Assembly: GCF_041320705.1 (NCBI RefSeq)
Contig: NZ_JBGGTQ010000010.1
Span: forward strand, 124,001 to 188,000
DNA: 64,000 bases
Direction: 5' to 3'
Source of the DNA: Kineococcus mangrovi
GTDB taxonomy: Bacteria > Actinomycetota > Actinomycetes > Actinomycetales > Kineococcaceae
Positions 8,697-17,183 of the stretch are shown piece after piece. The translations under genes and the position numbers were made by a program. A model generated the notes under the pieces. That model made no database searches. It was not told where the DNA came from and saw only the letters and a program-made list of their open reading frames with translations. Numbering within the stretch: position 1 is the stretch's first letter; every line of letters starts with the position of its first letter.

Positions 8697-10268
8697 TCAC
8701 GACCCGATGCCCAGCGCCCAGGGCCCCAGCGCGTAGACGGCCAGCGTCAGGACGAGGACGGCCAGGAGGTTCAGCCACACCCCGCTGGCCACCATCTGCC
8801 CCATCGTCACCCTGCCCGTGCCGAAGACGATCGCGTTCGGCGGCGTTCCGACGGGGAGCATGAAGGAGCACGTGGCGGCGAACGCCGCCGGGACGAGGAG
8901 CAGTAGGGGGTCGACGCCGATGCCGCCCGCGACCCCGGCGATGACGGGCAGGAAGGTCGCCGCGGTGGCCGTGTTCGACGTGAGCTCGGTCAGGGCGAGG
9001 ATGATGAGGGCCACGGCCGCCACCAGCAGGATCGTGGGCAGGGTCCCCAACCCGCTGAACGACTCACCGATGTAGGTGTCGAGCCCGCTGCTCTGCACGG
9101 ACTCGGCGATGGCGAGCCCGCCACCGAAGAGGATGAGCACGCCCCACGGAACCCCCTTCTGCAGCGTCCCCCAGTCCAGCGCCCCCCGACCGCCGTTGCC
9201 TTTCACGGGGACGAGGAAGAGCGCGACGAGGGCCGCGACGGCGATCCCGCCGTCGGTGAGCAGGGTGACGAAGGGAGCGACGTCCGTGAGCGCCGTCCAG
9301 TCGGCCAGCCACGACCGCGACACCCACAGCCCGGCCGTCACCACGAAGACGATCGCGACGGTCCACTCCCCGGCCGAGATCCTGCCGAGCTTGGCCAGTT
9401 CCTCGGAGATGACCTGCTTGCCGCCGGCGATCTCACCGATGCGCGGCCGGTACTGGACCTTCGTCAGCAGCAGCCAGGCCAGCACGAGCATGACGATCGA
9501 GATGGGCACCCCGACGGCCATCCACCCGGCGAAGCTGATGTCGACGCCGAGGCTGGTGCGCGCCAGCCCGGCCAGCACCAGGTTGGGGGGGCTGCCGACC
9601 AGCGTGGCCAGTCCGCCGATGGTCGCCGCGTACGCGATGGCCAGCATGAGGCTGGCCCCGAAGTGCTGGACGTCGCCGCGCGCCAGCGTTCCGCCGGACT
9701 GCCGGTCGACCAGGGCCAGGACGCTGATGCCGATCGGGATCATCATGAGCGCGGTGGCGGTGTTGCTGACCCACATCGACAGGAAGGCCGTGGCCACCAT
9801 GACGCCGAGCACGAGGCGGCCGGGGTTCGTCCCCACGACGCGGACCGTGCTGAGCGCGATGCGGGAGTGCAGGTTCCACTTCTGCATCGCCAGCGCGATG
9901 GCGAACCCCCCGAGGAAGAGGAAGATCGTGGGGTTGCCGTAGGCGGCGGTGACGTCGCCGAGCTCCAGGACACCGGCCAGCGGGAAGACGACGATCGGGA
10001 CCAGCGCCGTCGCCGACAGGGGCAGGGCCTCGGTCATCCACCACACGGCGATGGACGCCACGAGGGCTGCGGTGGTGCGCCCCTCGGGGGTGAGCCCCGG
10101 GGAGGCCGGCAGGAGGAAGTACAGCAGGGCTCCGACCGTCGGCCCCAGCACGAGGCCGATCCACTCGCGTCCCGGACGGCGGTCCGGGCCCGCGGTCGTC
10201 GGGTCGTCGGGGTCGGCGGCCGTGGGCCGCGTCCGCACCGCGGACGGGGTTCGTTCTGCGTGGTTCAC
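8697..10268 (-). CDS. DASS/SLC13-family anion symporter
   Basis: A 523-residue transporter of the divalent anion:sodium symporter family (dicarboxylate, citrate, sulfate or phosphate). Both duplicated signature sites are visible: VSNTATALMM in the first half and TSNTATAATF in the second, each followed by a PPN turn (GSPPNLVLAG; GTPPNAIVFG). About twelve hydrophobic segments are present after a roughly 40-residue basic/acidic cytoplasmic N-terminus. The GTG at 10268 is the best family start; upstream sequence in this frame is arginine-rich and does not look coding. The real anion cannot be read from the sequence. The 270 bases upstream hold no recognisable element. Confidence 0.87.
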   Translation of the reverse strand: MNHAERTPSAVRTRPTAADPDDPTTAGPDRRPGREWIGLVLGPTVGALLYFLLPASPGLTPEGRTTAALVASIAVWWMTEALPLSATALVPIVVFPLAGVLELGDVTAAYGNPTIFLFLGGFAIALAMQKWNLHSRIALSTVRVVGTNPGRLVLGVMVATAFLSMWVSNTATALMMIPIGISVLALVDRQSGGTLARGDVQHFGASLMLAIAYAATIGGLATLVGSPPNLVLAGLARTSLGVDISFAGWMAVGVPISIVMLVLAWLLLTKVQYRPRIGEIAGGKQVISEELAKLGRISAGEWTVAIVFVVTAGLWVSRSWLADWTALTDVAPFVTLLTDGGIAVAALVALFLVPVKGNGGRGALDWGTLQKGVPWGVLILFGGGLAIAESVQSSGLDTYIGESFSGLGTLPTILLVAAVALIILALTELTSNTATAATFLPVIAGVAGGIGVDPLLLLVPAAFAATCSFMLPVGTPPNAIVFGTGRVTMGQMVASGVWLNLLAVLVLTLAVYALGPWALGIGS

Positions 10269-10538
10269 GGTCGTCCTGTCTCTTCGTCGAGGTCCGGGCG
10301 GCCACCGCGGCGTCCGTGGCGGGGACGTCGGTGAGAGCACAGGATGGGCACACCGCACCGGCGAGCACGAGACCTGCGTGAACGGAACGACCAAAACCCG
10401 CGGCCGGACCCAGGTGCGCCGGCGACGGGCACCCGGTCCCGGAACAGCGACCGACCTGCCGGCGGGGGCGGTGCCCGCCACCTCGGCGGGCTGCGGCGGG
10501 TCCCCCGGGCGTCGCGGCGAGCGCGAGCCCGGGGAACG

Positions 10539-11465
10539 TCACCAGTGCGCGGCGCGGGGCACCGGCTGGCACCCGGGGCAGGAGAACGAGGACCGGTTCA
10601 TGAAGGCGTCCCGGCGCACGGGGGACCCGCACCGCGGGCACGGCCGCCCCGCCTGCCCGTAGACGGCCAGGGACCGGTCGAAGTACCCCGAGGCCCCGTT
10701 GACGTTGACGTAGAGGGAGTCGAAGCTCGTGCCCCCCGCGGCCAGGGCCGCCGTCATGACCTCCCGCAGCCCGGTGAGCAGCGCGTCCGCCTGGGCGCGC
10801 GTCGCGGACCGCGTCGGCCGGGCGTAGTGCAGCCGGGCCCGCCACAGCGCCTCGTCGGCGTAGATGTTGCCGACCCCGGAGACCAGGGTCTGGTCCAGCA
10901 GCGCCCGCTTGACCCCGGTCGTCCTCTGCCGCAGCCGCTTCGCGAACAGTGCGTCGTCGAAGGCGGGGTCGAGCGGGTCGCGCGCGATGTGCGCCACCGG
11001 AGCGGGCACGCACCGCGACCACGGGGCGTCGGAGGACTCCCCCAGGCCGCCGAGCCCGCCGTCGGCGACCCCGACGAGGGGGACGACGGCGACCCCGCCG
11101 AACGTGCGCTGGTCGACGAAGCGCAGGTCGTCGCGCTCGTCGTCGAACTCCCACACGGCCCGCAGGTGCTTCTCCGGCGGCGCGTCGGCCGCCTCGACGA
11201 GCAGCTGCCCGCTCATGCCGAGGTGGACGACCATCGCGTCGGCCGCGTCGCCGTCGGCGCTCGCCAGCGGCAGCCACAGGTACTTCCCGCGCCGGACGGC
11301 GTCGGCGACGACGAGCCCCTCCGTGCGCGCGACCGCGTCCTGCGGGCCCGCGACGTGCCGGCGCGTCACCCGGGGGTGCAGGAACCGCGCCGAGCGGACC
11401 GTGCGGCCCACGACCCAGCGGGCGACGCCGCGGCGGACGACCTCGACCTCGGGCAGTTCGGGCAC
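10539..11465 (-). CDS. mutM: Formamidopyrimidine-DNA glycosylase
   Basis: A 308-residue base-excision repair enzyme removing 8-oxoguanine and formamidopyrimidines and nicking the site. It starts MPELPEVE, so the catalytic Pro2 and Glu3 are in place, and the beta-hairpin Lys lies in RRGKYLWL. The helix-two-turn-helix [19 protein letters not shown] is intact, and the C-terminal zinc finger is CPRCG...CPGC. It is the last gene of the rnc operon, 15 bases after rnc. The rnc-mutM order is typical of actinobacteria. Confidence 0.95.
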   Translation of the reverse strand: MPELPEVEVVRRGVARWVVGRTVRSARFLHPRVTRRHVAGPQDAVARTEGLVVADAVRRGKYLWLPLASADGDAADAMVVHLGMSGQLLVEAADAPPEKHLRAVWEFDDERDDLRFVDQRTFGGVAVVPLVGVADGGLGGLGESSDAPWSRCVPAPVAHIARDPLDPAFDDALFAKRLRQRTTGVKRALLDQTLVSGVGNIYADEALWRARLHYARPTRSATRAQADALLTGLREVMTAALAAGGTSFDSLYVNVNGASGYFDRSLAVYGQAGRPCPRCGSPVRRDAFMNRSSFSCPGCQPVPRAAHW

Positions 11466-11480
11466 GTCAGGACCGGCGGC

Positions 11481-12230
11481 TCAGGAGGACGCACGCACGG
11501 CCGCGGCCGCGGTGGCGGCGCGCAGGGCCTCGACGGCGGCGCTGGCGGCCTTCTGCTCGGCCTCCTTCTTGCTGCGCCCCTCGCCGTGGCCGAGGGCGGT
11601 GCCCCCCACGACGGCGTCGGCCGTGAAGCTCTTGGCGTGGTCGGGCCCGGACTCGGTGATGGCGTAGGAGGGGACCCCGAGGCCCTCGGCGGCCGTCACC
11701 TCCTGCAGCGCCGTCTTCCAGTCGGTCCCGGCCCCCAGGCGCTCGGAGGAGTCCATGAGCGGGGACGTCAGGCGCAGCACGAACTCGCGCGCGCCCTCCA
11801 TGCCGACGGACAGGTACGTCGCGCCGATGACGGCCTCCATGGTGTCGGCCAGGATCGAGTTCTTGTCCCGGCCACCCGTGCCGAGCTCGCCCTTGCCGAG
11901 GCGCACGTGCGCGCCGAGGTCGAGACCCCGGGCGATGTCCGCGAGCGCGCGGGAGTTCACGACAGCGGCCCGCAGCTTGGCGAGCCGGCCCTCGGAAACG
12001 TCCGCGAACCGCGCGTACAGCTCGTGCGTGACGACCAGGCCGAGCACGGCGTCCCCGAGGAACTCGAGGCGTTCGTTGGTCGGCAACCCGCCGTGCTCGT
12101 AGGCGTAGGAGCGGTGGGTCATGGCGAGCAGCAGCAGCTCGGCGTCCACCTCCACACCCAGGGCGGCAGTCAGCCGGGCGACGTCGCGGACGTCGCCCGG
12201 CGTGACGGCGGGGGCCTGCTGAGCGGTCAG
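11481..12230 (-). CDS. rnc: Ribonuclease III
   Basis: Double-strand-specific endoribonuclease for rRNA and mRNA processing. The RNase III signature [13 protein letters not shown] is present, with the second metal-binding stretch DTMEAVIGA, and a C-terminal dsRNA-binding domain follows ([16 protein letters not shown]...). The start is doubtful: no ATG, GTG or TTG occurs in frame after the rpmF coding region until GTG at 12155, which would leave only six residues before the first conserved helix and has no ribosome site. CTG at 12230 lies one base after the rpmF stop codon (12234-12232), has AAGGA eight bases upstream and gives 249 residues, so a rare CTG start is proposed. Confidence 0.9.
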   Translation of the reverse strand: MTAQQAPAVTPGDVRDVARLTAALGVEVDAELLLLAMTHRSYAYEHGGLPTNERLEFLGDAVLGLVVTHELYARFADVSEGRLAKLRAAVVNSRALADIARGLDLGAHVRLGKGELGTGGRDKNSILADTMEAVIGATYLSVGMEGAREFVLRLTSPLMDSSERLGAGTDWKTALQEVTAAEGLGVPSYAITESGPDHAKSFTADAVVGGTALGHGEGRSKKEAEQKAASAAVEALRAATAAAAVRASS

Positions 12231-12231
12231 C

Positions 12232-12435
12232 TCAGAGGTCCTTGACCTTGCGGCCCTTGTACTCGAGGTACAGCGGGGTGCCGGCGGAGTCGGTGACCAC
12301 GCGGGCGGTGTGCGGGCGCGAGTACGCGACCTGACCACGGACGGTGCTGCGGACCAGCGTCTCCTCCGTCGCCTTCCACTGCGAACGGCGGGCGCGCGTG
12401 TTGCTGCGGGACATCTTCCGCTTCGGGACGGCCAC
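12232..12435 (-). CDS. rpmF: 50S ribosomal protein L32
   Basis: A 67-residue large-subunit ribosomal protein. The N-terminus [20 protein letters not shown] is typical of L32. It lacks the CxxC pairs of the zinc-binding form and is therefore a zinc-independent variant. The start lies two bases after the DUF177 gene stop, so the two are probably translationally coupled; DUF177-rpmF pairing is widely conserved. Confidence 0.95.
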   Translation of the reverse strand: MAVPKRKMSRSNTRARRSQWKATEETLVRSTVRGQVAYSRPHTARVVTDSAGTPLYLEYKGRKVKDL

Positions 12436-12437
12436 GA

Positions 12438-13031
12438 TCAGCTCTTCTCTCTGGTTCCGGACGGGGGGTCGTCACTGCTGGCGAGCAGGGACTGCAAGGC
12501 GGCCCACCGGGGGTCCGCCGGTTCTTCGGAGACGGGGGCCGGCTCGGACACCCCGATCTCGTAGTCCTGCTGGCAGGGGCCGTCGCACTCGGGCTGGAAC
12601 GGCAGCTCCAGCACGACCGCGTCCCGCACGGCGGGTTCGAGGTCGACGAGCTCGCCGGGGGCGACCTCACGGATCTCGTCCTCGTCGTCGGCCACCTCCA
12701 CCGGCGTCTTGCCGGGGTAGGCGAACAGCTCCTGCAGGGTGACCTCGACGGGTTCGGTCACCTCGGTGAGGCACCGGACGCACTCGCCGACGGCGGTGCC
12801 CCGGACGGTGCCCGAGACGAGCACGCCCTCCATGACGGCTTCCATCCGCAGGTCGAGCTCGAGGTCGCTGCCCTCGGGGACGCCGATGACGGCGATGCCG
12901 AGGTCGGCGGGGGCGGGCACGGTGCGCTGCAGGGTGCGCATCGTCCCCGGCCGGCGGCCCAGGTCGTGCGTGGACAGCACGAGGGGCGCGTTCGGGTCCA
13001 GGTGACCCTCCGGCAGCTGCCTCTTGCTCAC
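12438..13031 (-). CDS. DUF177 (YceD) family protein
   Basis: A 197-residue member of the YceD/DUF177 family, whose gene is nearly always next to rpmF; members are implicated in 23S rRNA accumulation. It carries four cysteines in two pairs, CVRCL and CDGPC, as in other actinobacterial members, suggesting a metal site. GTG at 13031 was chosen because GAGG lies seven bases upstream; another GTG lies six bases before it. The C-terminal 30 residues are acidic and Pro/Ser-rich. Confidence 0.88.
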   Translation of the reverse strand: MSKRQLPEGHLDPNAPLVLSTHDLGRRPGTMRTLQRTVPAPADLGIAVIGVPEGSDLELDLRMEAVMEGVLVSGTVRGTAVGECVRCLTEVTEPVEVTLQELFAYPGKTPVEVADDEDEIREVAPGELVDLEPAVRDAVVLELPFQPECDGPCQQDYEIGVSEPAPVSEEPADPRWAALQSLLASSDDPPSGTREKS

Positions 13032-13167
13032 GTCCACACCTCGTCGCTCGACCGTTCCGACACACCACACGGCCCCGCCGCCAGGTGGGGGCACCACCCG
13101 CGTCGAGGCCGTCCCCCAGGGTAACCGAGGCCGCGGCCACGACCCAATCGCGACGCCGCGGCGCGGG

Positions 13168-13674
13168 TCAGGACCCGCTGTCGGCGGCGGGCTGCGCGTC
13201 CGCACCAGCGACGGCGCCGCCGTCGCCGTCGTCGCGCACCTTGAGCCGGTCGCGCCCGCGCGCCGCCTGCTGCTTGAGCCGGTCCAGCTCGTCCTCGAAG
13301 TCGGCGAGCTTGCGGTCGACCCACGCGTCGGCGTCCACGCGCAGTCGCTTGGCCTCCTCGCGGGCCGTCTGCACGATGTGGTCGGCGCGTTCGCGGGAGG
13401 CCTTCGTCACGGCCTGGGCGTCGACGAGCTCCTCGGCCCGCGCGCGGGCCTCGGCCACCAGCTCGTCGGCGTCCCGGCGGGCGGCCTCGAGGACCTCGTC
13501 GCGCTGGGCGAGCACGTCGCCGGCCTGCTGCACCTCGGCGGGCAGCAGCCGCCGGACGTCGGCGACCAGCGCGAGCAGCTGCTCGCGGTCCACCACGACC
13601 GACGACGACAGCGGGACACCCCGCGCACCCGACACGAGCGCGGCGAGCTCGCCGAGCTTCTCGTGCACCTCCAC
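13168..13674 (-). CDS. sepIVA: SepIVA/DivIVA-like coiled-coil septation protein
   Basis: A 168-residue protein dominated by long amphipathic helices (residues about 35-150, heptad-rich with many Glu, Arg and Ala), ending in a disordered Asp/Gly/Ala tail. It sits between coaD and DUF177-rnc-mutM, the same neighbourhood as mycobacterial Rv2927c (SepIVA), a DivIVA-domain factor needed for septation. GTG at 13674 has AGGGAGG eight bases upstream. The name rests on gene order and coiled-coil character; a general ATP-synthase-b-like coiled coil is the alternative description. Confidence 0.65.
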   Translation of the reverse strand: MEVHEKLGELAALVSGARGVPLSSSVVVDREQLLALVADVRRLLPAEVQQAGDVLAQRDEVLEAARRDADELVAEARARAEELVDAQAVTKASRERADHIVQTAREEAKRLRVDADAWVDRKLADFEDELDRLKQQAARGRDRLKVRDDGDGGAVAGADAQPAADSGS

Positions 13675-13706
13675 AGCAACTGCCTCCCTAGAGCGTCGAC
13701 CGGCGT

Positions 13707-14231
13707 TCAGGCCGGGTCGGAGGCATTCTCCCCCAGCCGGGTCGCCAACGCGGCACGCACCGCCGGGGGCACCAGGCCGGAGACGTCGCCGCCGTACCGG
13801 GCGACCTCCTTGACGAGGGAGGAGGAGACGTGGCCGTAGGCGGGGTCGCCGACGAGGAAGACGGTCTCGACGCCCGCGAGGTGGCGGTTCATCAGCGCCA
13901 TCGGCAGCTCGTAGGCGTAGTCCGTGCCGCTGCGCAGGCCCTTGACCACCACGGGCGCGCCGAGTCGGCGGCAGTGCTCGACGAGCAGGCCGTCCCCGAA
14001 CTCCGCCACCACGACGCGCTCGGCGCGCGGGTCCCCGGACTCGGCCAGCGCCCGGCGGACCAGCTCGGCCCGCTCGGGGCCGGTGAAGGTCCCGCGCTTG
14101 CCCGGGTTGACGGCGACGCCGGCGTGCACGACGTCGAAGAGGTCCGCCGCCCGCAGCAGCACGTCGAGGTGGCCGAGGGTCAGGGGGTCGAAGCTGCCGG
14201 GGCACACGCAGGCCCGCACGCCGGAGGTCAC
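13707..14231 (-). CDS. coaD: Phosphopantetheine adenylyltransferase
   Basis: The penultimate enzyme of coenzyme A synthesis, joining 4'-phosphopantetheine and ATP to dephospho-CoA. The nucleotidyltransferase motif is CPGSFDPLTLGHLD (T/HxGH), and VVKGLRSGTDYAYELPMA and the C-terminal SSSLVKEVARYGGDVSGLVP are diagnostic. Length is 174 residues, slightly longer than the usual 160, with extra residues at the N- and C-termini. The start overlaps the end of rsmD by four bases, so the genes are coupled. Confidence 0.95.
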   Translation of the reverse strand: MTSGVRACVCPGSFDPLTLGHLDVLLRAADLFDVVHAGVAVNPGKRGTFTGPERAELVRRALAESGDPRAERVVVAEFGDGLLVEHCRRLGAPVVVKGLRSGTDYAYELPMALMNRHLAGVETVFLVGDPAYGHVSSSLVKEVARYGGDVSGLVPPAVRAALATRLGENASDPA

Positions 14232-14806
14232 GCCCGCACGCTACCGACCGGGACCGTGGCCACCCACACCGTCGTCTCCCCGTACCGCCGCTCCCGCACG
14301 CGGTCCACCCCGTCCGGCCACACCGGCTCGGGCGTGCGCGAGGAGCGTTCGACGACGAGCGTCGCGGCCGGGGCCAGCAGCGGGACGAGCACCCCCAGCA
14401 GCGCGGTGACGTCCGCGGTCGGCACCGCGTAGGGCGGGTCGAGCAGGACGAGGTCCCACCCCCCGTCGACGACGGCGGCCGGTGAGGCGGCGAAGCGTTC
14501 GGCGCGGTCGGTGACGACCCGGACCCCGGGCAACCCCAGGGCGGTGACGTTGGCCCGGGCGGTGGCGGCCGCGGGCCGGGCCGCCTCGACGAGGACGACC
14601 TGCGCGGCTCCGCGGCTGGCCGCCTCCAGGCCCAGGGCGCCGGACCCGGCGAACAGGTCCAGCACGCGCGCCCCCTCGACCGCCCCGGCGGCCTCGAGCG
14701 CGGAGAACAGCGCCTCGCGGACGCGCTCGCTCGTGGGGCGCGTGCTCTCCCCCGGTGGCACCTTCAGCCGCCGGCCGCCGGCCGTGCCCGCCACGACGCG
14801 CGTCAC
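14228..14806 (-). CDS. rsmD: 16S rRNA (guanine966-N2)-methyltransferase
   Basis: A 192-residue SAM-dependent methyltransferase. The family N-terminus RVVAGTAGGRRLKVPPG, the RPTSERVREALFSAL stretch, the SAM site VLDLFAGSGALGLEA and the catalytic DPPY motif are all present. GTG at 14806 is preceded by GAGGAAGG. Its start overlaps the end of the DUF6297 gene (GTGA) and its end overlaps coaD, as in the usual rsmD-coaD pair. Confidence 0.93.
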   Translation of the reverse strand: MTRVVAGTAGGRRLKVPPGESTRPTSERVREALFSALEAAGAVEGARVLDLFAGSGALGLEAASRGAAQVVLVEAARPAAATARANVTALGLPGVRVVTDRAERFAASPAAVVDGGWDLVLLDPPYAVPTADVTALLGVLVPLLAPAATLVVERSSRTPEPVWPDGVDRVRERRYGETTVWVATVPVGSVRA

Positions 14807-16449
14807 GAGACCTTCCTCGCCCGGTGCGCCGCGTAGGCCCACCCGATGCCGACGGCCGCTGCGGACGCGAGCAGCTGCCCGAGCAGCAGCCGGTCGAAGG
14901 CGCCGCGCGCCAGGGTCGCCAGCAGGACCGGCACGCTGACGAGGACGGCCAGGTCGGGTCCGGTCGTGACCGCCGCCGCCGCTCCGGGCGGGACGGCGCC
15001 CATCGCGGTCGAGACGGCGGGGCGCGACAGGTCGGGGTCGGGCCGGACCGCCCCCCGCAGCGCGGCCGCCGCGAACCCGGGACCGGCCAGTGCCCCCAGC
15101 AGCGCCCACGACCACCAGGCCGCGCCGAGCGACTCCCCGTGCACCAGACCGGAGGCCGTGACCGCGAGCGGGTAGGCCAGCGCCCCCCACAGCGTGGACA
15201 GGACGGCAACGGGGATCCACCGGACGGCGACGACCGTGGTGGCCGAGATCGGCAGGGCGCGGGCGGCGGCCGGGACGAGCGCGAGGCCGCGGGCGGGTTC
15301 GGACAGCGTCGTGGCGGCCGCGTAGCCGGCGACCCACAGCAGCAGCGCGGCGACGGCGCGGTGGGCCGACGTGCCCGCGGCCAGGACGAACGGCACGAGG
15401 ACGAGGACCCCGGCGGTCACGAGCCGGCGCGGCTGGCGGCGCAGGAGGAGGACGTCGGCCGCGACGACCGCGCGGACCGGGCCGCCGACGCGGCCGAACC
15501 GCCGCCGGCGCCGGACCCGCCCGCCGGAGTCCGCCGAGACGGCGCGCCCCATCTCGCGGACGTCGAGCTGCAGGACCGAGGAGGTCAGCCGCTCCAGCCG
15601 GGAGGCCCCGCGCCGCAGCGACGGCGACGGGACGTCGCCGACCCGCGCCAGCGCGGGCCGGCCCGCGAGGACGACCACGAGGACCGCGCCGGCCACCACG
15701 ACGGCGGCCGGCACGAGCACGGCACCGGGCTGGACCGCGTCGACGGCGATCCCCGCGGCCGCGCTCGCGGCGAGCAGGACGACGACGGCGACGCCCGCGG
15801 CGTCCAGGGCGCGCCCGGCGCGCAGCAGCGCCGGCACCCCCGACCGGACGGCGGGCCGCACGAGGAGGAGGTACCCCGTCCCGGCCAGGCCGGCCCCGAC
15901 GGCGAACCCGCCGCCGAGACCGGCGGCCGCCAGGGCGCCCGTGAGCCCGCCCGACACGCCGAACGCGACCGACGTCGCCCAGGCCGTGAACACCCCGCCC
16001 GCGAGCGCCGACCCGAGGGCCCGGTTGCGCACGACGGGCCGCAGCAGCTCCCCGCGGTCCACGGGCAGCGGCGTCCACCACGTCGTGGGCGCGGTGCCGA
16101 GGGAGACCGGTCCGAGCCGGCACCAGACCGCCAGGCCGAAGGCCACGAAGCTCGTCGAGAGCCCGACGGCGGTCAGCACGGCGGACGTCTGCGCGGTCCA
16201 GCCCGGTCCCCCGCCGGAGGCGGACAGCCCGGCCCGCAGCGCGTTCCGCAGCGACCCGCTGCCCCCGAGCAGGAGGAGGGCGGCGATGGCGACCTGCAGC
16301 AGCGTCGTGTAGGTGTCGACGACCGTGGCCCGCAGACCGCGGGCGGCGCGCGCGGGCGCGGCCTCCTCGGCCAGCTCGCGCCGGGTGGGGTACGGCTGGT
16401 CGGCGAGCGGGCCGACGAGGTCCCCGGCCCCCGTGACGGGTGCGCTCAC
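14803..16449 (-). CDS. DUF6297-type multi-pass membrane protein (ABC export partner)
   Basis: A 548-residue Ala/Val/Leu-rich membrane protein with about twelve predicted hydrophobic segments split by a basic cytoplasmic stretch near the middle (around SDSGGRVRRRRRFGRVGGP). It has no strong enzyme motifs and resembles actinobacterial DUF6297 proteins. It overlaps by four bases both with the ATPase gene before it and with rsmD after it, so it most likely forms the membrane part of a two-gene ABC system. Substrate unknown. Confidence 0.65.
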   Translation of the reverse strand: MSAPVTGAGDLVGPLADQPYPTRRELAEEAAPARAARGLRATVVDTYTTLLQVAIAALLLLGGSGSLRNALRAGLSASGGGPGWTAQTSAVLTAVGLSTSFVAFGLAVWCRLGPVSLGTAPTTWWTPLPVDRGELLRPVVRNRALGSALAGGVFTAWATSVAFGVSGGLTGALAAAGLGGGFAVGAGLAGTGYLLLVRPAVRSGVPALLRAGRALDAAGVAVVVLLAASAAAGIAVDAVQPGAVLVPAAVVVAGAVLVVVLAGRPALARVGDVPSPSLRRGASRLERLTSSVLQLDVREMGRAVSADSGGRVRRRRRFGRVGGPVRAVVAADVLLLRRQPRRLVTAGVLVLVPFVLAAGTSAHRAVAALLLWVAGYAAATTLSEPARGLALVPAAARALPISATTVVAVRWIPVAVLSTLWGALAYPLAVTASGLVHGESLGAAWWSWALLGALAGPGFAAAALRGAVRPDPDLSRPAVSTAMGAVPPGAAAAVTTGPDLAVLVSVPVLLATLARGAFDRLLLGQLLASAAAVGIGWAYAAHRARKVS

Positions 16450-17183
16450 CGGACGGGGTCGCTGACGATGCGGGCGGCCTCGTCGGCGTCGACGACCCGG
16501 CACGTCCCGCCGTCCCCGCCGGTGTCGTCGACGACCACCGCGCGCGTGGCGAGCCGGCGCAGCAGGACGACGTCGTGGGTGGCCAGGACGAGGGCCGTGC
16601 CGGCGTCGCGCTCGGCGAGCAGCCGGTCGGCCAGGGCCTCGCGGCCCGTGGGGTCCAGGCGCTGCTCGGGTTCGTCGAGCAGCAGCAGCGAGCGGGGCCG
16701 GACGAGGGCGGCGGCCAGGAGCAGGCGCCGCTTCTGCCCGCTGGACAGGGACGTGGGCAGCTGGTCGACGGCACCGGTGAGCCGCTGCGCCTCCAGCTCG
16801 GCGTCGACGACGGCGACGACGTCGCGCACGCCGTGGCCGCGGGCGACGAGCTCGAGGTGCTCGGCGACGGACAGCTCGGCGAACCAGGCGTCCTCGTCGA
16901 AGACGCAGGCGACCTCGCGGCGGAACCGCACCGACCGCTCGTCGACCGGCTCGCCGTGCAGGCGGACGGTCCCCCCGAGGGGTTCGAGGAGCCCGGCGAG
17001 GGCCCGCAGGACCGTGGACTTGCCCGCGCCGTTGGCCCCGACGAGGCACAGCGCCTCCCCGCGCGCGACGTCGACGGTGACGGGGGCGCAGACGGGCTCG
17101 CCGTAGCCGACGAGGAGGCGTTCCACCCCGAGGACGACGTCCCGGGCGCGGCCACGGGTCCTGGTGCGCTCGCGGTTGCTCAT
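16446..17183 (-). CDS. ABC transporter ATP-binding protein
   Basis: A 245-residue ATPase with Walker A GANGAGKST, signature SLSSGQKRRL, Walker B LLLLDEPEQRLD and switch His in LATHD. The first 15 residues are basic (SNRERTRTRGRARD). The ATG start overlaps the recG stop (ATGA) and its own stop overlaps the DUF6297 gene (GTGA). It is therefore inserted, tightly coupled, between recG and rsmD, which are usually adjacent. The substrate is unknown. Confidence 0.88.
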   Translation of the reverse strand: MSNRERTRTRGRARDVVLGVERLLVGYGEPVCAPVTVDVARGEALCLVGANGAGKSTVLRALAGLLEPLGGTVRLHGEPVDERSVRFRREVACVFDEDAWFAELSVAEHLELVARGHGVRDVVAVVDAELEAQRLTGAVDQLPTSLSSGQKRRLLLAAALVRPRSLLLLDEPEQRLDPTGREALADRLLAERDAGTALVLATHDVVLLRRLATRAVVVDDTGGDGGTCRVVDADEAARIVSDPVR

